Shown here: positions 43,058-55,167 of the stretch, one piece after another
Layout of the letters: each line of letters begins with the position of its first letter
Position numbering within the stretch: the first letter of the stretch is position 1
Translations under genes and position numbers: made by a program
Assembly (NCBI RefSeq): GCF_000766865.1
Contig: NZ_JNFA01000003.1
Coordinates: forward strand, 54,975 to 118,974
Source of the DNA: Listeria booriae
GTDB taxonomy: Bacteria; Bacillota; Bacilli; Lactobacillales; Listeriaceae
Direction of reading: 5' to 3'
DNA: 64,000 nucleotides
Notes under the pieces: generated by a model
Databases searched by the model: none
What the model saw: the letters and a program-made list of their open reading frames with translations, nothing else
Told to the model about the DNA's origin: nothing

Positions 43058-43146
43058 GTTTGGCACACCCTTTCATACTTCAAAAATTGTAGCATAAAGA
43101 GGGGGAAGCGCGCCACAAATAGTATTTATGGGGAAGGGGGAAACAA

Positions 43147-44004
43147 ATGTTTAAAAAACTGCAAAATAATCACTTAGTTCGCTTCGGCATGATTATCAGC
43201 AAGCGATTTACCGCCAATGACGTGTCGGGAAGTGCGGCACAACTGGCTTATTATATGCTATTCTCCATTTTTCCGATGTTGCTTATTGTGGCATCTTTAC
43301 TGCCTTACTTTAATATCGATCAAGATCAGTTATTTACAACGATTAAACAGTTTGTTCCAGAAGAAATTTACGATTTTATTAATACGAATTTAGACCAGCT
43401 TTTAAATAGTCACACAGGCGGATTGCTTTCTATCGGAATCTTGGCAACATTGTGGTCGGCTTCCAATGGCATGAACGCAACGACAAAAGCTTTAAATAAA
43501 GCGTATAGCGTGCTCGATCGCCGCAACTATCTTGTGAAACGCCTGCTTTCTGTGTTGTTTACCATTGGGATGCTAGCGGTTATTACCGTGACGTTGCTCT
43601 TACTCGTATTTGGTCAGCAAATCGGGATGTTTATTTTTAATCATTTGCATGTGTCACAAGATACGTTAGACATTTGGAATAATTTCCGGTGGGTCGTGAC
43701 ACTAGCTGTTATTTTTATCGTATTTACATTCATTTTTTGGATTGCACCGAATAGAAGAAGTCGCTTATTTAGTATTTTGCCAGGTTCAGTTTTTGCGACG
43801 ATTGGTTGGGCGGCGGCCTCTTTTGGCTTCGCTTATTACGTGAATAACTTTGCGAATTACTCGGCAACTTATGGCAGTATTGGAGTTATCATTATTTTGA
43901 TGTTATGGTTTTATCTGACAGGCATTATTTTGATGATTGGTGGCGAAATTAACGCAGCACTCAGCATTTTGAAACAGAAGAAATTGGTCGGCGAGATTAA
44001 CTAA
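43147..44004 (+). CDS. YihY/BrkB-family membrane protein
   Basis: 285 residues with six membrane segments and the family motifs SAAQLAYYMLFSIFPMLL, LWSASNGMNATTKALNKAYSV and YGSIGVIIILMLWFYLTGIILMIGGEIN. Once misnamed ribonuclease BN; function unsettled (possible transporter). GGAAGGGGGAAA ribosome region. Confidence 0.88.
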   Translation: MFKKLQNNHLVRFGMIISKRFTANDVSGSAAQLAYYMLFSIFPMLLIVASLLPYFNIDQDQLFTTIKQFVPEEIYDFINTNLDQLLNSHTGGLLSIGILATLWSASNGMNATTKALNKAYSVLDRRNYLVKRLLSVLFTIGMLAVITVTLLLLVFGQQIGMFIFNHLHVSQDTLDIWNNFRWVVTLAVIFIVFTFIFWIAPNRRSRLFSILPGSVFATIGWAAASFGFAYYVNNFANYSATYGSIGVIIILMLWFYLTGIILMIGGEINAALSILKQKKLVGEIN

Positions 44005-44025
44005 GACAATAAAGGAGAGAGTATT

Positions 44026-45399
44026 TTGAGCGAAAATCCAGTAACACAAGGACAACAATTTCCGCTAACAATTAAGCGAATCGGCATCAACGGGGAAGGT
44101 ATCGGCTATTTCAAACGTTCGGTCGTCTTCGTTCCAGGCGCGCTAACTGGCGAAGAAGTCGTGGTCGAAGCAACAAAAGTGAACCCACGATACACTGAAG
44201 CAAAAATCCGTAAAATCCGCAAAAAATCACAACATCGCGTCACAGCACCATGCCCAGTCTACGATGCATGCGGCGGCTGTCAATTACAACATTTAGCATA
44301 CCCAGAACAACTCAAAATGAAAAAAGACCTTATCGTTCAGGCGATTGAAAAACATACCCGTTTCCATTTGGAGCAAATCAACATCCGCGACACGATCGGC
44401 ATGGGGAACCCTTGGGGCTACCGCAACAAAAGCCAATTTCAAGTTCGCGAAATCGACGACACTGTAGAAACAGGACTTTTTGGCGCAGATAGCCACGAAC
44501 TTGTTCCAATCGAAAACTGCATTGTGCAGCACCCAGATACCGTCAAAGTAACGAATCTCGTGCGCGATTTACTCGAAGAACTAGAAATTCCCATCTACGA
44601 AGAAGAGCGCAATAGCGGCATTGTACGTACCATCGTCGTGCGCACAGGCATCAAAACCGGTGAAATCCAACTTGTTCTCGTAACCAACAGCAAGAAGTTG
44701 CCACGCAAACGCGAACTTATCGAACGCGTTCAAACGATGATTCCCGAAGTTGTCTCCATCATGCAAAACGTTAACCAAGCCAAAACATCGATTATTTTTG
44801 GCGAAGAAACAATGCATTTAGCAGGCAAAGAAAAAATCACCGAAAAACTTGCCGAAATCGAATTCGATCTTTCTGCCAGAGCTTTCTTCCAACTAAATCC
44901 ATCACAAACAGAGAAACTATACCGTGAAGTAGCCCGCGCAGTCCGCCTTACTGGTAACGAAAAAATCGTCGATGCGTATTGCGGTGTTGGAACAATTGGT
45001 TTATCTCTAGCAAGTAAAGCCGCCGAAGTCCGCGGTATGGACACGATTGCCGAATCTATTACCGATGCCAATGAAAACGCGAAACGAGCAGGCATTACAA
45101 ACGCGACTTTTGAAACCGGAAAAGCAGAAGAAGTTTTCCCGAAATGGATCAAAGCTGGCTTCAAACCAGATACAATCATCGTCGACCCACCACGCGTCGG
45201 CTGTGAGGAGTCATTAATACAATCCATCTTGAAAACAGGCGCAAAACAAGTCATTTACGTATCGTGCAACCCATCAACATTGGCGCGCGACATCCAACTA
45301 CTAGCAAAGAAATACAACATCAAATACATCCAACCACTCGACATGTTCCCGCACACGGCACACGTGGAAAGCGTGACCTTACTAACGCTTAAATCGTAA
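44026..45399 (+). CDS. rlmCD: 23S rRNA (uracil-C5)-methyltransferase RlmCD
   Basis: 457 residues, TTG start behind AAAGGAGAG. N-terminal TRAM domain (about 10-70); an iron-sulfur cysteine cluster [12 protein letters not shown] near residue 80; C-terminal SAM methyltransferase fold with [36 protein letters not shown] and the catalytic Cys in [12 protein letters not shown]. In Gram-positives the single enzyme RlmCD makes m5U747 and m5U1939 in 23S rRNA; which site this copy uses cannot be read. Confidence 0.92.
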   Translation: MSENPVTQGQQFPLTIKRIGINGEGIGYFKRSVVFVPGALTGEEVVVEATKVNPRYTEAKIRKIRKKSQHRVTAPCPVYDACGGCQLQHLAYPEQLKMKKDLIVQAIEKHTRFHLEQINIRDTIGMGNPWGYRNKSQFQVREIDDTVETGLFGADSHELVPIENCIVQHPDTVKVTNLVRDLLEELEIPIYEEERNSGIVRTIVVRTGIKTGEIQLVLVTNSKKLPRKRELIERVQTMIPEVVSIMQNVNQAKTSIIFGEETMHLAGKEKITEKLAEIEFDLSARAFFQLNPSQTEKLYREVARAVRLTGNEKIVDAYCGVGTIGLSLASKAAEVRGMDTIAESITDANENAKRAGITNATFETGKAEEVFPKWIKAGFKPDTIIVDPPRVGCEESLIQSILKTGAKQVIYVSCNPSTLARDIQLLAKKYNIKYIQPLDMFPHTAHVESVTLLTLKS

Positions 45400-45436
45400 T
45401 ATGTTAAAGTTCTAAAACATCAAGTAGGAGGCAACA

Positions 45437-45778
45437 ATGAAAATATTCATCTACCCATTTGTCGTTATTTTACTGTTGTTAACTGCATGTAGTAACACAG
45501 CACCAGAACAAAATACGGTCTACAGTGCAACTATTTATGACATCAATTTACGAGTAAACAAAATGAAATGGATTAGCGGCGAGAAACTAAATCTTTCAGC
45601 TGGAAATTATGAATTAGCCGAAATAAACAACATATTCAATCAAAAAGGCGATAAAATAGATCCGTCAGATTTAAAAATTGGAGACAAAATTAAGATTTAC
45701 TTAAAGCCTCCAGTCATCATAAAAGAAACCGAACCCGCTCAGATTTCCGCTGAATACATTCTTAAAATCATCAAATAA
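45437..45778 (+). CDS. Small lipoprotein
   Basis: 113 residues; signal peptide MKIFIYPFVVILLLLTAC with lipobox LTAC, mature protein about 96 residues, beta-rich with a KIGDKIKIYLKPP strand typical of small OB-like or DUF3221-like lipoproteins. Function unknown. AGGAGG ribosome site. Followed by a clear terminator. Confidence 0.75.
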   Translation: MKIFIYPFVVILLLLTACSNTAPEQNTVYSATIYDINLRVNKMKWISGEKLNLSAGNYELAEINNIFNQKGDKIDPSDLKIGDKIKIYLKPPVIIKETEPAQISAEYILKIIK

Positions 45779-45786
45779 ACACATAG

Positions 45787-45823
45787 AAAAAGCCCTTGAA
45801 TCCACAAACTTCAGGGCTTTTTT
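45787..45823 (+). terminator. Small lipoprotein gene terminator
   Basis: AAAAGCCCTTGAA/CTTCAGGGCTTTTTT hairpin. Confidence 0.88.
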
Positions 45824-45902
45824 ATTTCCTACATATCTGCTATACTTAATCCATAATTAAAGAGAAAAAAGATCCAAAAATTAACAAACGGGAGTGATTC
45901 AT

Positions 45903-46367
45903 TTGTCACTAATTTTACAGCTTTTCCAACAATCCGAAGCTGAACTTCAAGCGCTTTCCAACTACACATTAACAAACGACACATTTTGCGCCCATCCAAC
46001 GGCAATTATCGATCTTAAACCAAGCTACCACAGCGTTCTTGTGTACGACGCATCCGATATCGTCGGTTTCTTCGTCCTAGATAATGGCGAAGATGTCGCA
46101 ATCTACACCGACCAACCAAACACAATCTTACTGCGCGGCTATTCCATTGACACAAACCAACAAGGAAAAGGCTACGCGAAACAATCCTTACAACTGCTAC
46201 CTAGTTTTGCAAAAAAGCATTTCAGCGATATACAAACCATCGTCCTAGCAGTCAATGTTCGTAACATTCCCGCCCAAAAAGCCTATTTAAAGAGCGGTTT
46301 TACCGATACGACGCGTACTGTCATGGGACCACGAGGCGAACAATACGTTTATGCCCTGCACATATAA
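45903..46367 (+). CDS. GNAT-family N-acetyltransferase
   Basis: 154 residues from a TTG start (a GTG three codons upstream overlaps the GGGAG site). The acetyl-CoA loop is recognisable in GYSIDTNQQGKGYAKQSLQ, and the C-terminal VNVRNIPAQKAYLKSGFTDT is the GNAT motif B region. Substrate unknown. Confidence 0.82.
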   Translation: MSLILQLFQQSEAELQALSNYTLTNDTFCAHPTAIIDLKPSYHSVLVYDASDIVGFFVLDNGEDVAIYTDQPNTILLRGYSIDTNQQGKGYAKQSLQLLPSFAKKHFSDIQTIVLAVNVRNIPAQKAYLKSGFTDTTRTVMGPRGEQYVYALHI

Positions 46368-46466
46368 CTACCAGCTTGGAGTCTTTTCGTAATTGCTCCA
46401 AGCCTTTTATATACAAACCTTGCAATAATGTAAGTTCCTATTACACAGGATATTTGTTACACTAAA

Positions 46467-47171
46467 ATGAGACATTTCGTCGATAAGAAAGCGTGGCACG
46501 AATACATGAAAAATGACAAAATACGGTTTCTCGTATTACTGATTCCGTTTTTATATATCGCATATGGGGTATACTTAGCTATCGACTTCAGTAGTGAATC
46601 GGAATTAATAAACGCAATCACGAACGGCTTGATACTAGGAGGGATTTCCCTTTTTATTACGGCAAAAGCAATAGTAAGAAAGAATATCGACATCATTTGG
46701 CTTGCTGTTTTTATCTTATATTTATTTGTGTTACATCACTTAGTTACATACATTTCAGTAGGAGACATTGTTAACAGTACGTATACAGGTGCGTTTCATA
46801 TTCAACGTGAAATGGTAAATCTGGTCCCATTCACGACTATCGAAAACACGCTACACCAAACATTTGTTACAATGCCAACCATTATTCAGCTTGTCGGCAA
46901 CGTTTTACTACTAGCGCCACTCACGTTTTTCTTACTTTATTTCCAAATTCTAAAAAAAATCGGCCCAGCTTTACTAACCGCCGTACTAGTCTCAACAGGA
47001 ATTGAACTTATCCAGTTCCTACAAACAACGATTATTACTGGCTTTGCAGGCCTTACGCTACCTGAAAATCGTTCCACAGACATCGACGACATCATTTTAA
47101 ATACGCTCAGCGGTTTAATTGGCGTTTTAGCCGCTCTATGCATCCCGAGTGTTCGCAAACGAATGAAATAA
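46467..47171 (+). CDS. VanZ-family membrane protein
   Basis: 234 residues with about six membrane helices. VanZ signatures are NLVPFTTI, GNVLLLAPLTFFL, IELIQF and STDIDDIILNTLSGLIG. No convincing ribosome site precedes the ATG at 46467, and a start further downstream cannot be excluded. It lies 23 bases before mprF, so they are likely co-transcribed. In L. monocytogenes a gene precedes mprF in the same way and mprF belongs to the VirR regulon, so this is probably a cell-envelope defence gene. Confidence 0.85.
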   Translation: MRHFVDKKAWHEYMKNDKIRFLVLLIPFLYIAYGVYLAIDFSSESELINAITNGLILGGISLFITAKAIVRKNIDIIWLAVFILYLFVLHHLVTYISVGDIVNSTYTGAFHIQREMVNLVPFTTIENTLHQTFVTMPTIIQLVGNVLLLAPLTFFLLYFQILKKIGPALLTAVLVSTGIELIQFLQTTIITGFAGLTLPENRSTDIDDIILNTLSGLIGVLAALCIPSVRKRMK

Positions 47172-47194
47172 CAGCAGTGAAGGAGAATGAAATA

Positions 47195-49798
47195 ATGAAA
47201 GAACGCTTCGCAAAAATAGTCGCATGGTTCCAACAAAATAGCCTAAAAGTAAAAATCATCTTCGTTTTATTTGTGTTGGCCTTCGTGGCTTATGAAATTA
47301 TAAGTATCGGAACGACAACCGATTTCGGTACACTAAAAGAAAACTTAACATCACAGAGCCCCCAAAGTATTCTCATCATGATTATTGTAGGGCTAATTGC
47401 AGTAACACCAATGCTTTTATATGACTTTGTAATCGTGAAACTCCTTCCAGGAAAGTTCCCAATCAGCCATATCATCACGTCAGGCTGGATTACAAACACA
47501 TTTACAAACATCGGCGGCTTCGGCGGGGTGCTAGGCGCTTCCTTACGCGCGAGTTTCTACGGCAAGAATGCGAACCATAAACAAATTCTCCTAGCCATTT
47601 CAAAAATTGCGTTATTTCTAGTTTCTGGACTTTCGATTTATTGTCTCGTCGGCTTAGTCACGCTATTCATCCCTAACTTCGCGGATCATTTCCGGAATTA
47701 CTGGCCATGGCTACTCGCTGGAGGTTTGTATTTCCCAGTGCTATTCATCATCACGAAATGGAAAAGTAAGACGTTATTCGAAGATTTACCGCTAAAACGC
47801 GAACTATTGCTAATTTTGGCATCCTTGTTAGAATGGGCTTTTGCGTTCGGGTGTTTTGTGATTATCGGTGTTTTAATGAACGAACCAGTCGACGTCGCAA
47901 AAATTTTCCCATTGTTTGTTATCGCGTCCGTTATCGGGATTGCCTCGATGGTTCCTGGTGGTGTCGGAACATTTGATGTCGTGATGATTCTAGGGCTAGA
48001 ACAACTAGGCGTTTCCACAGAACTAAGTGTCGCGTGGCTCTTGTTCTACCGTATTTTCTACTACATCATTCCATTCGCGGCAGGACTACTATTCTTCGTC
48101 CAAAAAGCAGGGAAGAAGTTCAACGACTACTTAGAAGGCCTACCAAGACTGTTCCTACAAAAACTAGCACACCGATTTCTCGTCTTGTTCGTCTATTTCT
48201 CAGGACTTATGCTTATCATTTCCGCGGCGATTCCAAATGCGATTTACCATTTGCCATTGCTTTATAAATTAGCACCATTCAGCTTCTTCTTCGTATCACA
48301 GATCACGATGATTGCGTTCGGTTTCCTGTTGCTAGGTTTGGCACGTGGGATTGAAAGCAAAGTGACGAAAGCATACGTGACAACGATTGTCGTACTTGGT
48401 TGCGCGATTTTCAACACGTTGGCGCAAGGTTTCTCCGTCAAGGCAGCCATTTTTCTTGGTATCGTCCTATTCTGTGTCTACTTAGCACGAAACGAGTTTT
48501 ACCGGGAAAAGCTCGTCTACACATGGAGCAAAATCATTTTCGATAGCGCGCTATTTCTCGTATGTCTTGTTGGCTACGTCGTGATTGGGATTTATAACTC
48601 ACCACGTGTACCGCATCACAAGAAAATTCCCGATTTCCTATTAATCCCGTCAGAACACGTCTGGATTACCGGATTTATCGGAGTTGCCATCGCCGTCATC
48701 AGCTTAATCGTGATTTTCTACTATTTCTCAGGAAAAAATATCACAATCGGCGAACCGTTCGATGCAAGACGTTTACGCAAACATCTCGCGCAATACAAAG
48801 GCAACGAAGTCACACACACCATGTTCCTACGCGACAAACTATTATTCTGGTCAAAAGACGACAAATTACTATTTCCTTTCAAAGTCGCAGCAGATAAAAT
48901 GGTCATCATGGGCGAACCCGTCGGTGATCCCGATTATCTCGAAGATGCGCTAGAAGAACTCATGACATACGCCGACCGCTACGGCTACCGTCCAGTTTTC
49001 TATGAAGTAGACGTCGACATGCTAGCATTCCTCCACGATCACGGTTTTGACTTCATGAAAATAGGAGAAGAAGGCTTCGTATCCTTACCAGAATTCACAT
49101 TAACAGGTAAAAAACGCAAAGGTGAACGTGCTTTAATGAATAAATTCGAGCGTGAAGGCTACACCTTTGAAATTATTCACCCAAGCTTCGACGATCGCAC
49201 AATTCAGCGACTGCGTGATATTTCCGATGATTGGCTGGATGGCAGAACAGAAAAAGGTTTTTCACTAGGGTTCTTTGATGTTTATTACTTAGAACAAGCC
49301 CCGGTTGCCATTGCCAAAGATGCAGAAGGCGAAATTATTGCTTTTGCTTCGATGATGCCATGTTACAACGACGAAATGACATCCATTGATTTAATGCGTT
49401 ACGGCAAAGATGCACCGAGCGGCATTATGGATTTCCTTTTCATCAACCTTTTCCAACACGGACAAGCAGAAGGCTATCAAATTTTCAATGCTGGTATGGC
49501 GCCACTATCGAACGTAGGCTCCTCACAGTTTGCCTTTTTAGGAGAACGATTAGCCGGATTAGTATATCGCTACAGCCAAGGATTCTACGGTTTCCAAGGC
49601 TTGCGCAACTACAAATCCAAATACGTCACCACCTGGGTCCAAAAATTCGTAGCCTTCCGAAAACGTAGTTCCATCGCGTTCACGATGCTACAGCTCATGG
49701 TATTGGTAGGCAAGAAACGCCCACTACCTAAAGCACAAATCATCGAAGAACGGGAAGAAGAGATTCTGGAAGAACTTATAGCCGAAGAACCAAAATAA
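47195..49798 (+). CDS. mprF: Phosphatidylglycerol lysyltransferase MprF
   Basis: 867-residue bifunctional protein: an N-terminal integral-membrane flippase of about 13-14 helices and a C-terminal cytosolic lysyl-transferase domain (from about residue 540; FDARRLRKHLAQYKGNEVTHTMFL, GEPVGDP, KGERALMNKFEREGYTFEI, DWLDGRTEKGFSLGFFD, NVGSSQFAFLGERLAGLVYRYSQGFYGFQGLRNYKSKY). It transfers lysine from Lys-tRNA to phosphatidylglycerol and flips the product, giving resistance to cationic peptides. Start set by GAAGGAGAATGAAATA. virS, whose system controls mprF in L. monocytogenes, is at the other end of the window. Confidence 0.96.
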   Translation: MKERFAKIVAWFQQNSLKVKIIFVLFVLAFVAYEIISIGTTTDFGTLKENLTSQSPQSILIMIIVGLIAVTPMLLYDFVIVKLLPGKFPISHIITSGWITNTFTNIGGFGGVLGASLRASFYGKNANHKQILLAISKIALFLVSGLSIYCLVGLVTLFIPNFADHFRNYWPWLLAGGLYFPVLFIITKWKSKTLFEDLPLKRELLLILASLLEWAFAFGCFVIIGVLMNEPVDVAKIFPLFVIASVIGIASMVPGGVGTFDVVMILGLEQLGVSTELSVAWLLFYRIFYYIIPFAAGLLFFVQKAGKKFNDYLEGLPRLFLQKLAHRFLVLFVYFSGLMLIISAAIPNAIYHLPLLYKLAPFSFFFVSQITMIAFGFLLLGLARGIESKVTKAYVTTIVVLGCAIFNTLAQGFSVKAAIFLGIVLFCVYLARNEFYREKLVYTWSKIIFDSALFLVCLVGYVVIGIYNSPRVPHHKKIPDFLLIPSEHVWITGFIGVAIAVISLIVIFYYFSGKNITIGEPFDARRLRKHLAQYKGNEVTHTMFLRDKLLFWSKDDKLLFPFKVAADKMVIMGEPVGDPDYLEDALEELMTYADRYGYRPVFYEVDVDMLAFLHDHGFDFMKIGEEGFVSLPEFTLTGKKRKGERALMNKFEREGYTFEIIHPSFDDRTIQRLRDISDDWLDGRTEKGFSLGFFDVYYLEQAPVAIAKDAEGEIIAFASMMPCYNDEMTSIDLMRYGKDAPSGIMDFLFINLFQHGQAEGYQIFNAGMAPLSNVGSSQFAFLGERLAGLVYRYSQGFYGFQGLRNYKSKYVTTWVQKFVAFRKRSSIAFTMLQLMVLVGKKRPLPKAQIIEEREEEILEELIAEEPK

Positions 49799-49849
49799 AA
49801 ATAAGGCGTCAGAGATTTCAAGAGAAGTCTCCAACGCCTTATTTTTTAT
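49797..49849. terminator. Bidirectional terminator
   Basis: AAAATAAGGCGT/ACGCCTTATTTTTT with inner AGAGA/TCTCC pairing, between convergent mprF and the epimerase gene. Confidence 0.85.
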
Positions 49850-50739
49850 TCCTCTATCAAATTCGTCAACGCGTCCTCAATTTTCGGAAATGTAAATTCG
49901 AAATTTTGATTGAGTAGTTTTTGCGGATATACGCGCTGACCTTCTAATACTAACAAAGCACGCTCACCTAAAACGAGCCGAATCATCGCGGCAGGAGTTG
50001 CAATTTTTGCTGGGCGTCTCATTGCTTGGCCGAGAAGTTCTGCGAATTTTTTCTGTTGGACAGGGTGGGGAGCCGTAATGTTCACTGCACCTTCCAACGC
50101 ATCCGTTTCCATAATGAACAGCAACGCCCGAACCACGTCATCAATATGAATCCAAGAATACCACTGATTCCCGTCACCAAGCGGTCCACCAGCAAGATAT
50201 GCAAACTGTTTCGTAAGTAGCGGCAATGAACCACCGTCCGTTCCTAAAATCAGCCCAAACCGCGTAAATACCGTCCGAATACCCGAAGCCCGCGCCGCTT
50301 TTTCCCAAGAAATCACGGTTTCAGCTAAGAAATTATCAGCCGCCTCATGTTCTTCCGTATCCAAAAAGAACGTGGTTTGCGAAGTCGGATAAAAGCCAAT
50401 CGCACTCGCATTAATTAACAGTTTAGGCTTCGGTTGTAAGTCATGAATAATCGACACAAGCGCTTCTGTCGCCATTTCCCGGCTTTCTAAAATCAGCTTT
50501 TTCCGACTTTCCGTCCACCGTTTATCCGCAATCGCCGCACCCGCCAAGTTAATACACACATCTATGGAAATCCCCGTCAAATCAGGCTGTTGACCATTTA
50601 GCCAAGTGAGATAATGTATTTTTTCCGAATCTGTCCGTTCCTGCCGCGTCAAAATATAAACCGTGTCGCCTCGCGCAACAAGTTCCTTCACAAGGTGCGT
50701 ACCTACAAAACCAGTACCACCAGTCATTAAAATATTCAT
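49846..50739 (-). CDS. TIGR01777-type NAD-dependent epimerase (YfhF/SulA-like)
   Basis: 297 residues, extended short-chain dehydrogenase. N-terminal NILMTGGTGFVGTHLVKEL; a NASAIGFYP segment takes the catalytic site position; a C-terminal DUF1731 region (VLEGQRVYPQKLLNQNFEFTFPKIEDAL). Once annotated as a cell-division inhibitor; real substrate unknown. Start at 50739 fits GGGGTG. Divergent from recX, as yfhF in B. subtilis. Confidence 0.88.
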   Translation of the reverse strand: MNILMTGGTGFVGTHLVKELVARGDTVYILTRQERTDSEKIHYLTWLNGQQPDLTGISIDVCINLAGAAIADKRWTESRKKLILESREMATEALVSIIHDLQPKPKLLINASAIGFYPTSQTTFFLDTEEHEAADNFLAETVISWEKAARASGIRTVFTRFGLILGTDGGSLPLLTKQFAYLAGGPLGDGNQWYSWIHIDDVVRALLFIMETDALEGAVNITAPHPVQQKKFAELLGQAMRRPAKIATPAAMIRLVLGERALLVLEGQRVYPQKLLNQNFEFTFPKIEDALTNLIEE

Positions 50740-50839
50740 ATTGTTCACCCCTATGTTAGTTTTATAATACATTTCCCTTTTAGATAGCTTTAAAACGAGT
50801 TATTGCGTATGATAGAATAGAGAATAGGAGGCGATAACA

Positions 50840-51652
50840 GTGAAAATATCATCCGTTTCACAACAGCAAAAAAATAAAGAACGATATAACGTCTTCGTAG
50901 CTGGGAAATATTTGTTTAGCGTGGACGAGGTTGTCCTTGCCAAATACCAGCTTTTTAAAGATCGCGAGCTAACCGAAGCAGAATTGGCCGAAATTCAAGA
51001 AGAAGACGCAATTCGGCGCGGTTTAAATAAAGCCATTCAGTTCCTAGCACACCGCGTCCGCTCAGAAAAAGAAATACGCACACACTTGGCAAAAGCCGAA
51101 ATGGAAGAAGATGAAATCAACATCGTCATTACACGCCTGGCAGAAATGAAGTACATCAACGACTTGGAGTTCGCGCATCTTTATGTCCGCACCCAAATGA
51201 ACACAACATCCAAAGGACCACGCCAAATCGAACGAGAGCTTGTCGGAAAAGGCATCGTCCGCGAATACATCGAAGAAGCCCTACTTGATTTCAAAGACGA
51301 TACCCAGCTAGAAAATGCGGTCAAACTCGCCACGAAAATCGTCAACCGCAGCCGCAAATCCGCCAAACGCCAGCTCCAACAAAAGCTAATGACGGAACTA
51401 TTGCAAAAAGGCTACACGACCGAACTTGCCCAAGAAGCCACCATCATCGCTCTCGAAGAATTCTCCGAAGAGCAAGAACAAGATATTCTAGGTGAACAAA
51501 TCGCCAAACTCATACGCAAGAACTTACGTTACGGTCCAGCGAAATGCCGTCAAAAAACAATCACATCACTACAACAAAAAGGTTTTTCGTATACGACCAT
51601 CCAAGATTATATGTTAGAACATGAAATCAATTTTGAAGAGGAGCAAGATTAA
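50840..51652 (+). CDS. recX: Regulatory protein RecX
   Basis: 270-residue, mostly helical protein with three-helix RecX repeats (IQFLAHRVRSEKEIRTHLAKAEMEEDEINIVITRL; YVRTQMNTTSKGPRQIERELVGKGI). It modulates RecA filaments. GTG start behind AGGAGG. Long for RecX but normal for Bacilli. Its stop overlaps the next start (TAATG), giving translational coupling. Confidence 0.92.
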   Translation: MKISSVSQQQKNKERYNVFVAGKYLFSVDEVVLAKYQLFKDRELTEAELAEIQEEDAIRRGLNKAIQFLAHRVRSEKEIRTHLAKAEMEEDEINIVITRLAEMKYINDLEFAHLYVRTQMNTTSKGPRQIERELVGKGIVREYIEEALLDFKDDTQLENAVKLATKIVNRSRKSAKRQLQQKLMTELLQKGYTTELAQEATIIALEEFSEEQEQDILGEQIAKLIRKNLRYGPAKCRQKTITSLQQKGFSYTTIQDYMLEHEINFEEEQD

Positions 51653-51882
51653 TGCAAGCCTATTTTGAGAAATTACAAACCGAACTAATGGAAGTAAACC
51701 CGAATTTAACCGCAGACGAAGCCTTATGGTGGGTGGAAATGCTTTGGTCAGACTTTGAAGCAAGCTATGCCAAAGCAGGTTACCCGTACCGCGGAGAAGA
51801 ATACGCCAGTGATTATGTAGCAAAACAGATCAAACAACACGGTGCCTCACTTCATTTAGTAGAACGCAAAGATAGAAACTAA
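51652..51882 (+). CDS. YfhJ-like WVELL-family protein
   Basis: 76 residues containing DEALWWVEMLWSDFEASYAKAG, the hallmark of the WVELL family (B. subtilis YfhJ), function unknown. It overlaps the recX stop by one base. The upstream GAGGAG in the recX tail is its ribosome site. Confidence 0.82.
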   Translation: MQAYFEKLQTELMEVNPNLTADEALWWVEMLWSDFEASYAKAGYPYRGEEYASDYVAKQIKQHGASLHLVERKDRN

Positions 51883-51927
51883 AAAACAGACCTTCTCTTA
51901 CATTTCAAGAGCGGGTCTGTTTTTGTA

Positions 51928-52908
51928 TTAGTTTGTAACGGGGTGTAATTTCTTGTGCAGTTTCTCGTCGCTGAAAATCCAGCCAGTATAAGAAGATATG
52001 ATTTGTAAATCGTCGTCTAACTTCACAACGGCAACGAACGGATAATGGCCATTACTGCGATATCTTAAATCGGTAAATGTGACATAAGTGCCGTCCATTT
52101 TTTCTTCAATGCGCCAGTTATAGACTTTAGAGAACGAGACAAACGCCGCTAAATTCTTATCTTTCATCGCCGCATGGATAATATCGTTATCAGGAACCGG
52201 TAAGCGATCAAATTTCTCATAAATCGAGATATTGCGTTTAAACGCGCGACCCACGTAATAATGATCTTTCGTTGTTACAGCAACGCGCCACTGGAAGAAA
52301 CGAATCGTAGAAGCAACAATGACTTCCTCCGAATCCGGAATCAAATTCTTCACGGCATGCGTGATAACTCGCTGCGTAATATACCTCGCGACATAATAAA
52401 CCGCAAGTATCGCATAGAGCGTAAAGAATGTTGTCGTTGCAGGCGCACCAAGCAACCAAATAATAATCGCAACAACATGAGAAGCGAAAATAAAGATATC
52501 AAAGGTATTTATAAACCCGAAGGCGACCCAAGTATCCTTAAACGGCCTGATTGCCTGTGTCCCGTACGCGTTGAAAATATCAACAAAGATGTGCAGACAA
52601 ACCGCGACAAACGTCCAGAGTAGCAAATGCCAGAACGGCGCCGCTGGAAAGATTAAATATAGAATAACAGAAAGCAACAATGGCCAAATCGCTAGACCTG
52701 GAAGTGAATGCGTTATTCCTCTATGATTGCGAATATAATCCGCGTTATTTTTTAATTTCAGAACAGTATCAATGTCCGGTATTTGTGAGCCAATAATGGT
52801 GGCTGTCATGATACCAATGGCAGCGGAACTACCGACGATAGCAGGGTCAACAGCTGTAGCAACTGCACCTAAGGCAATCCCCATTACGACATGTGTACCA
52901 GTATCCAA
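51928..52908 (-). CDS. YfhP/YdjM-family membrane-bound metal-dependent hydrolase
   Basis: 326 residues: N-terminal MDTGTHVVMGIALGAVATAV with the HxD-type motif QIPDIDTV and HRGITHS, three or four membrane helices in the first half (LPGLAIWPLLLSVILYLIF; LLLWTFVAVCLHIFVDIFNAYGT), then a soluble beta domain. Family COG1988. In B. subtilis yfhP lies at the same place before mutY. Presumed lipid or envelope hydrolase; not proven. Confidence 0.85.
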   Translation of the reverse strand: MDTGTHVVMGIALGAVATAVDPAIVGSSAAIGIMTATIIGSQIPDIDTVLKLKNNADYIRNHRGITHSLPGLAIWPLLLSVILYLIFPAAPFWHLLLWTFVAVCLHIFVDIFNAYGTQAIRPFKDTWVAFGFINTFDIFIFASHVVAIIIWLLGAPATTTFFTLYAILAVYYVARYITQRVITHAVKNLIPDSEEVIVASTIRFFQWRVAVTTKDHYYVGRAFKRNISIYEKFDRLPVPDNDIIHAAMKDKNLAAFVSFSKVYNWRIEEKMDGTYVTFTDLRYRSNGHYPFVAVVKLDDDLQIISSYTGWIFSDEKLHKKLHPVTN

Positions 52909-53187
52909 TGTATTTCCTCCTCAAAATAAGACTAGCATTCCATCAACAACAAAAAGCCAATATTGAGATGTCTTCAAACAAGGCTTCCAATCTTATTTTT
53001 CAATTTACGAAAACTTCCTCATAAAGCAATTGGCTGTCCAATTAAAGCTCGATTCTGTATAATAGAAACGTTGCTAAAAATTGAGGCGGGGGAAGTTTTT
53101 TTCCTACTTACATTATACTACAGAATCCGTCCAAACGTGCATTAGAAAACTATGAGAATATACACAGAAAACGAGGAGTAATACACG

Positions 53188-55010
<1,823 letters not shown>

Positions 55011-55022
55011 GTTGAGAGTTTA

Positions 55023-55060
55023 GAGCTTCAATGGATTTCATGTCCATCGAGGCTTTTTTT
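55023..55060 (+). terminator. fabL terminator
   Basis: AGCTTCAATGGA/TCCATCGAGGCT hairpin with wobbles followed by seven T. Confidence 0.8.
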
Positions 55061-55167
55061 AATTACTTTGTACATCACTTCTCGCAATCGTTTACAAAAA
55101 ACTCGGAATATGTTACCATTTTATAGAAGATGACTTACATTTATTACAGCATAAAAGGAGGTTCATG

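Noticed and set aside
44730..45254. Minus-strand frame of 174 codons inside rlmCD
   Set aside because: Shadow of the methyltransferase domain without features.
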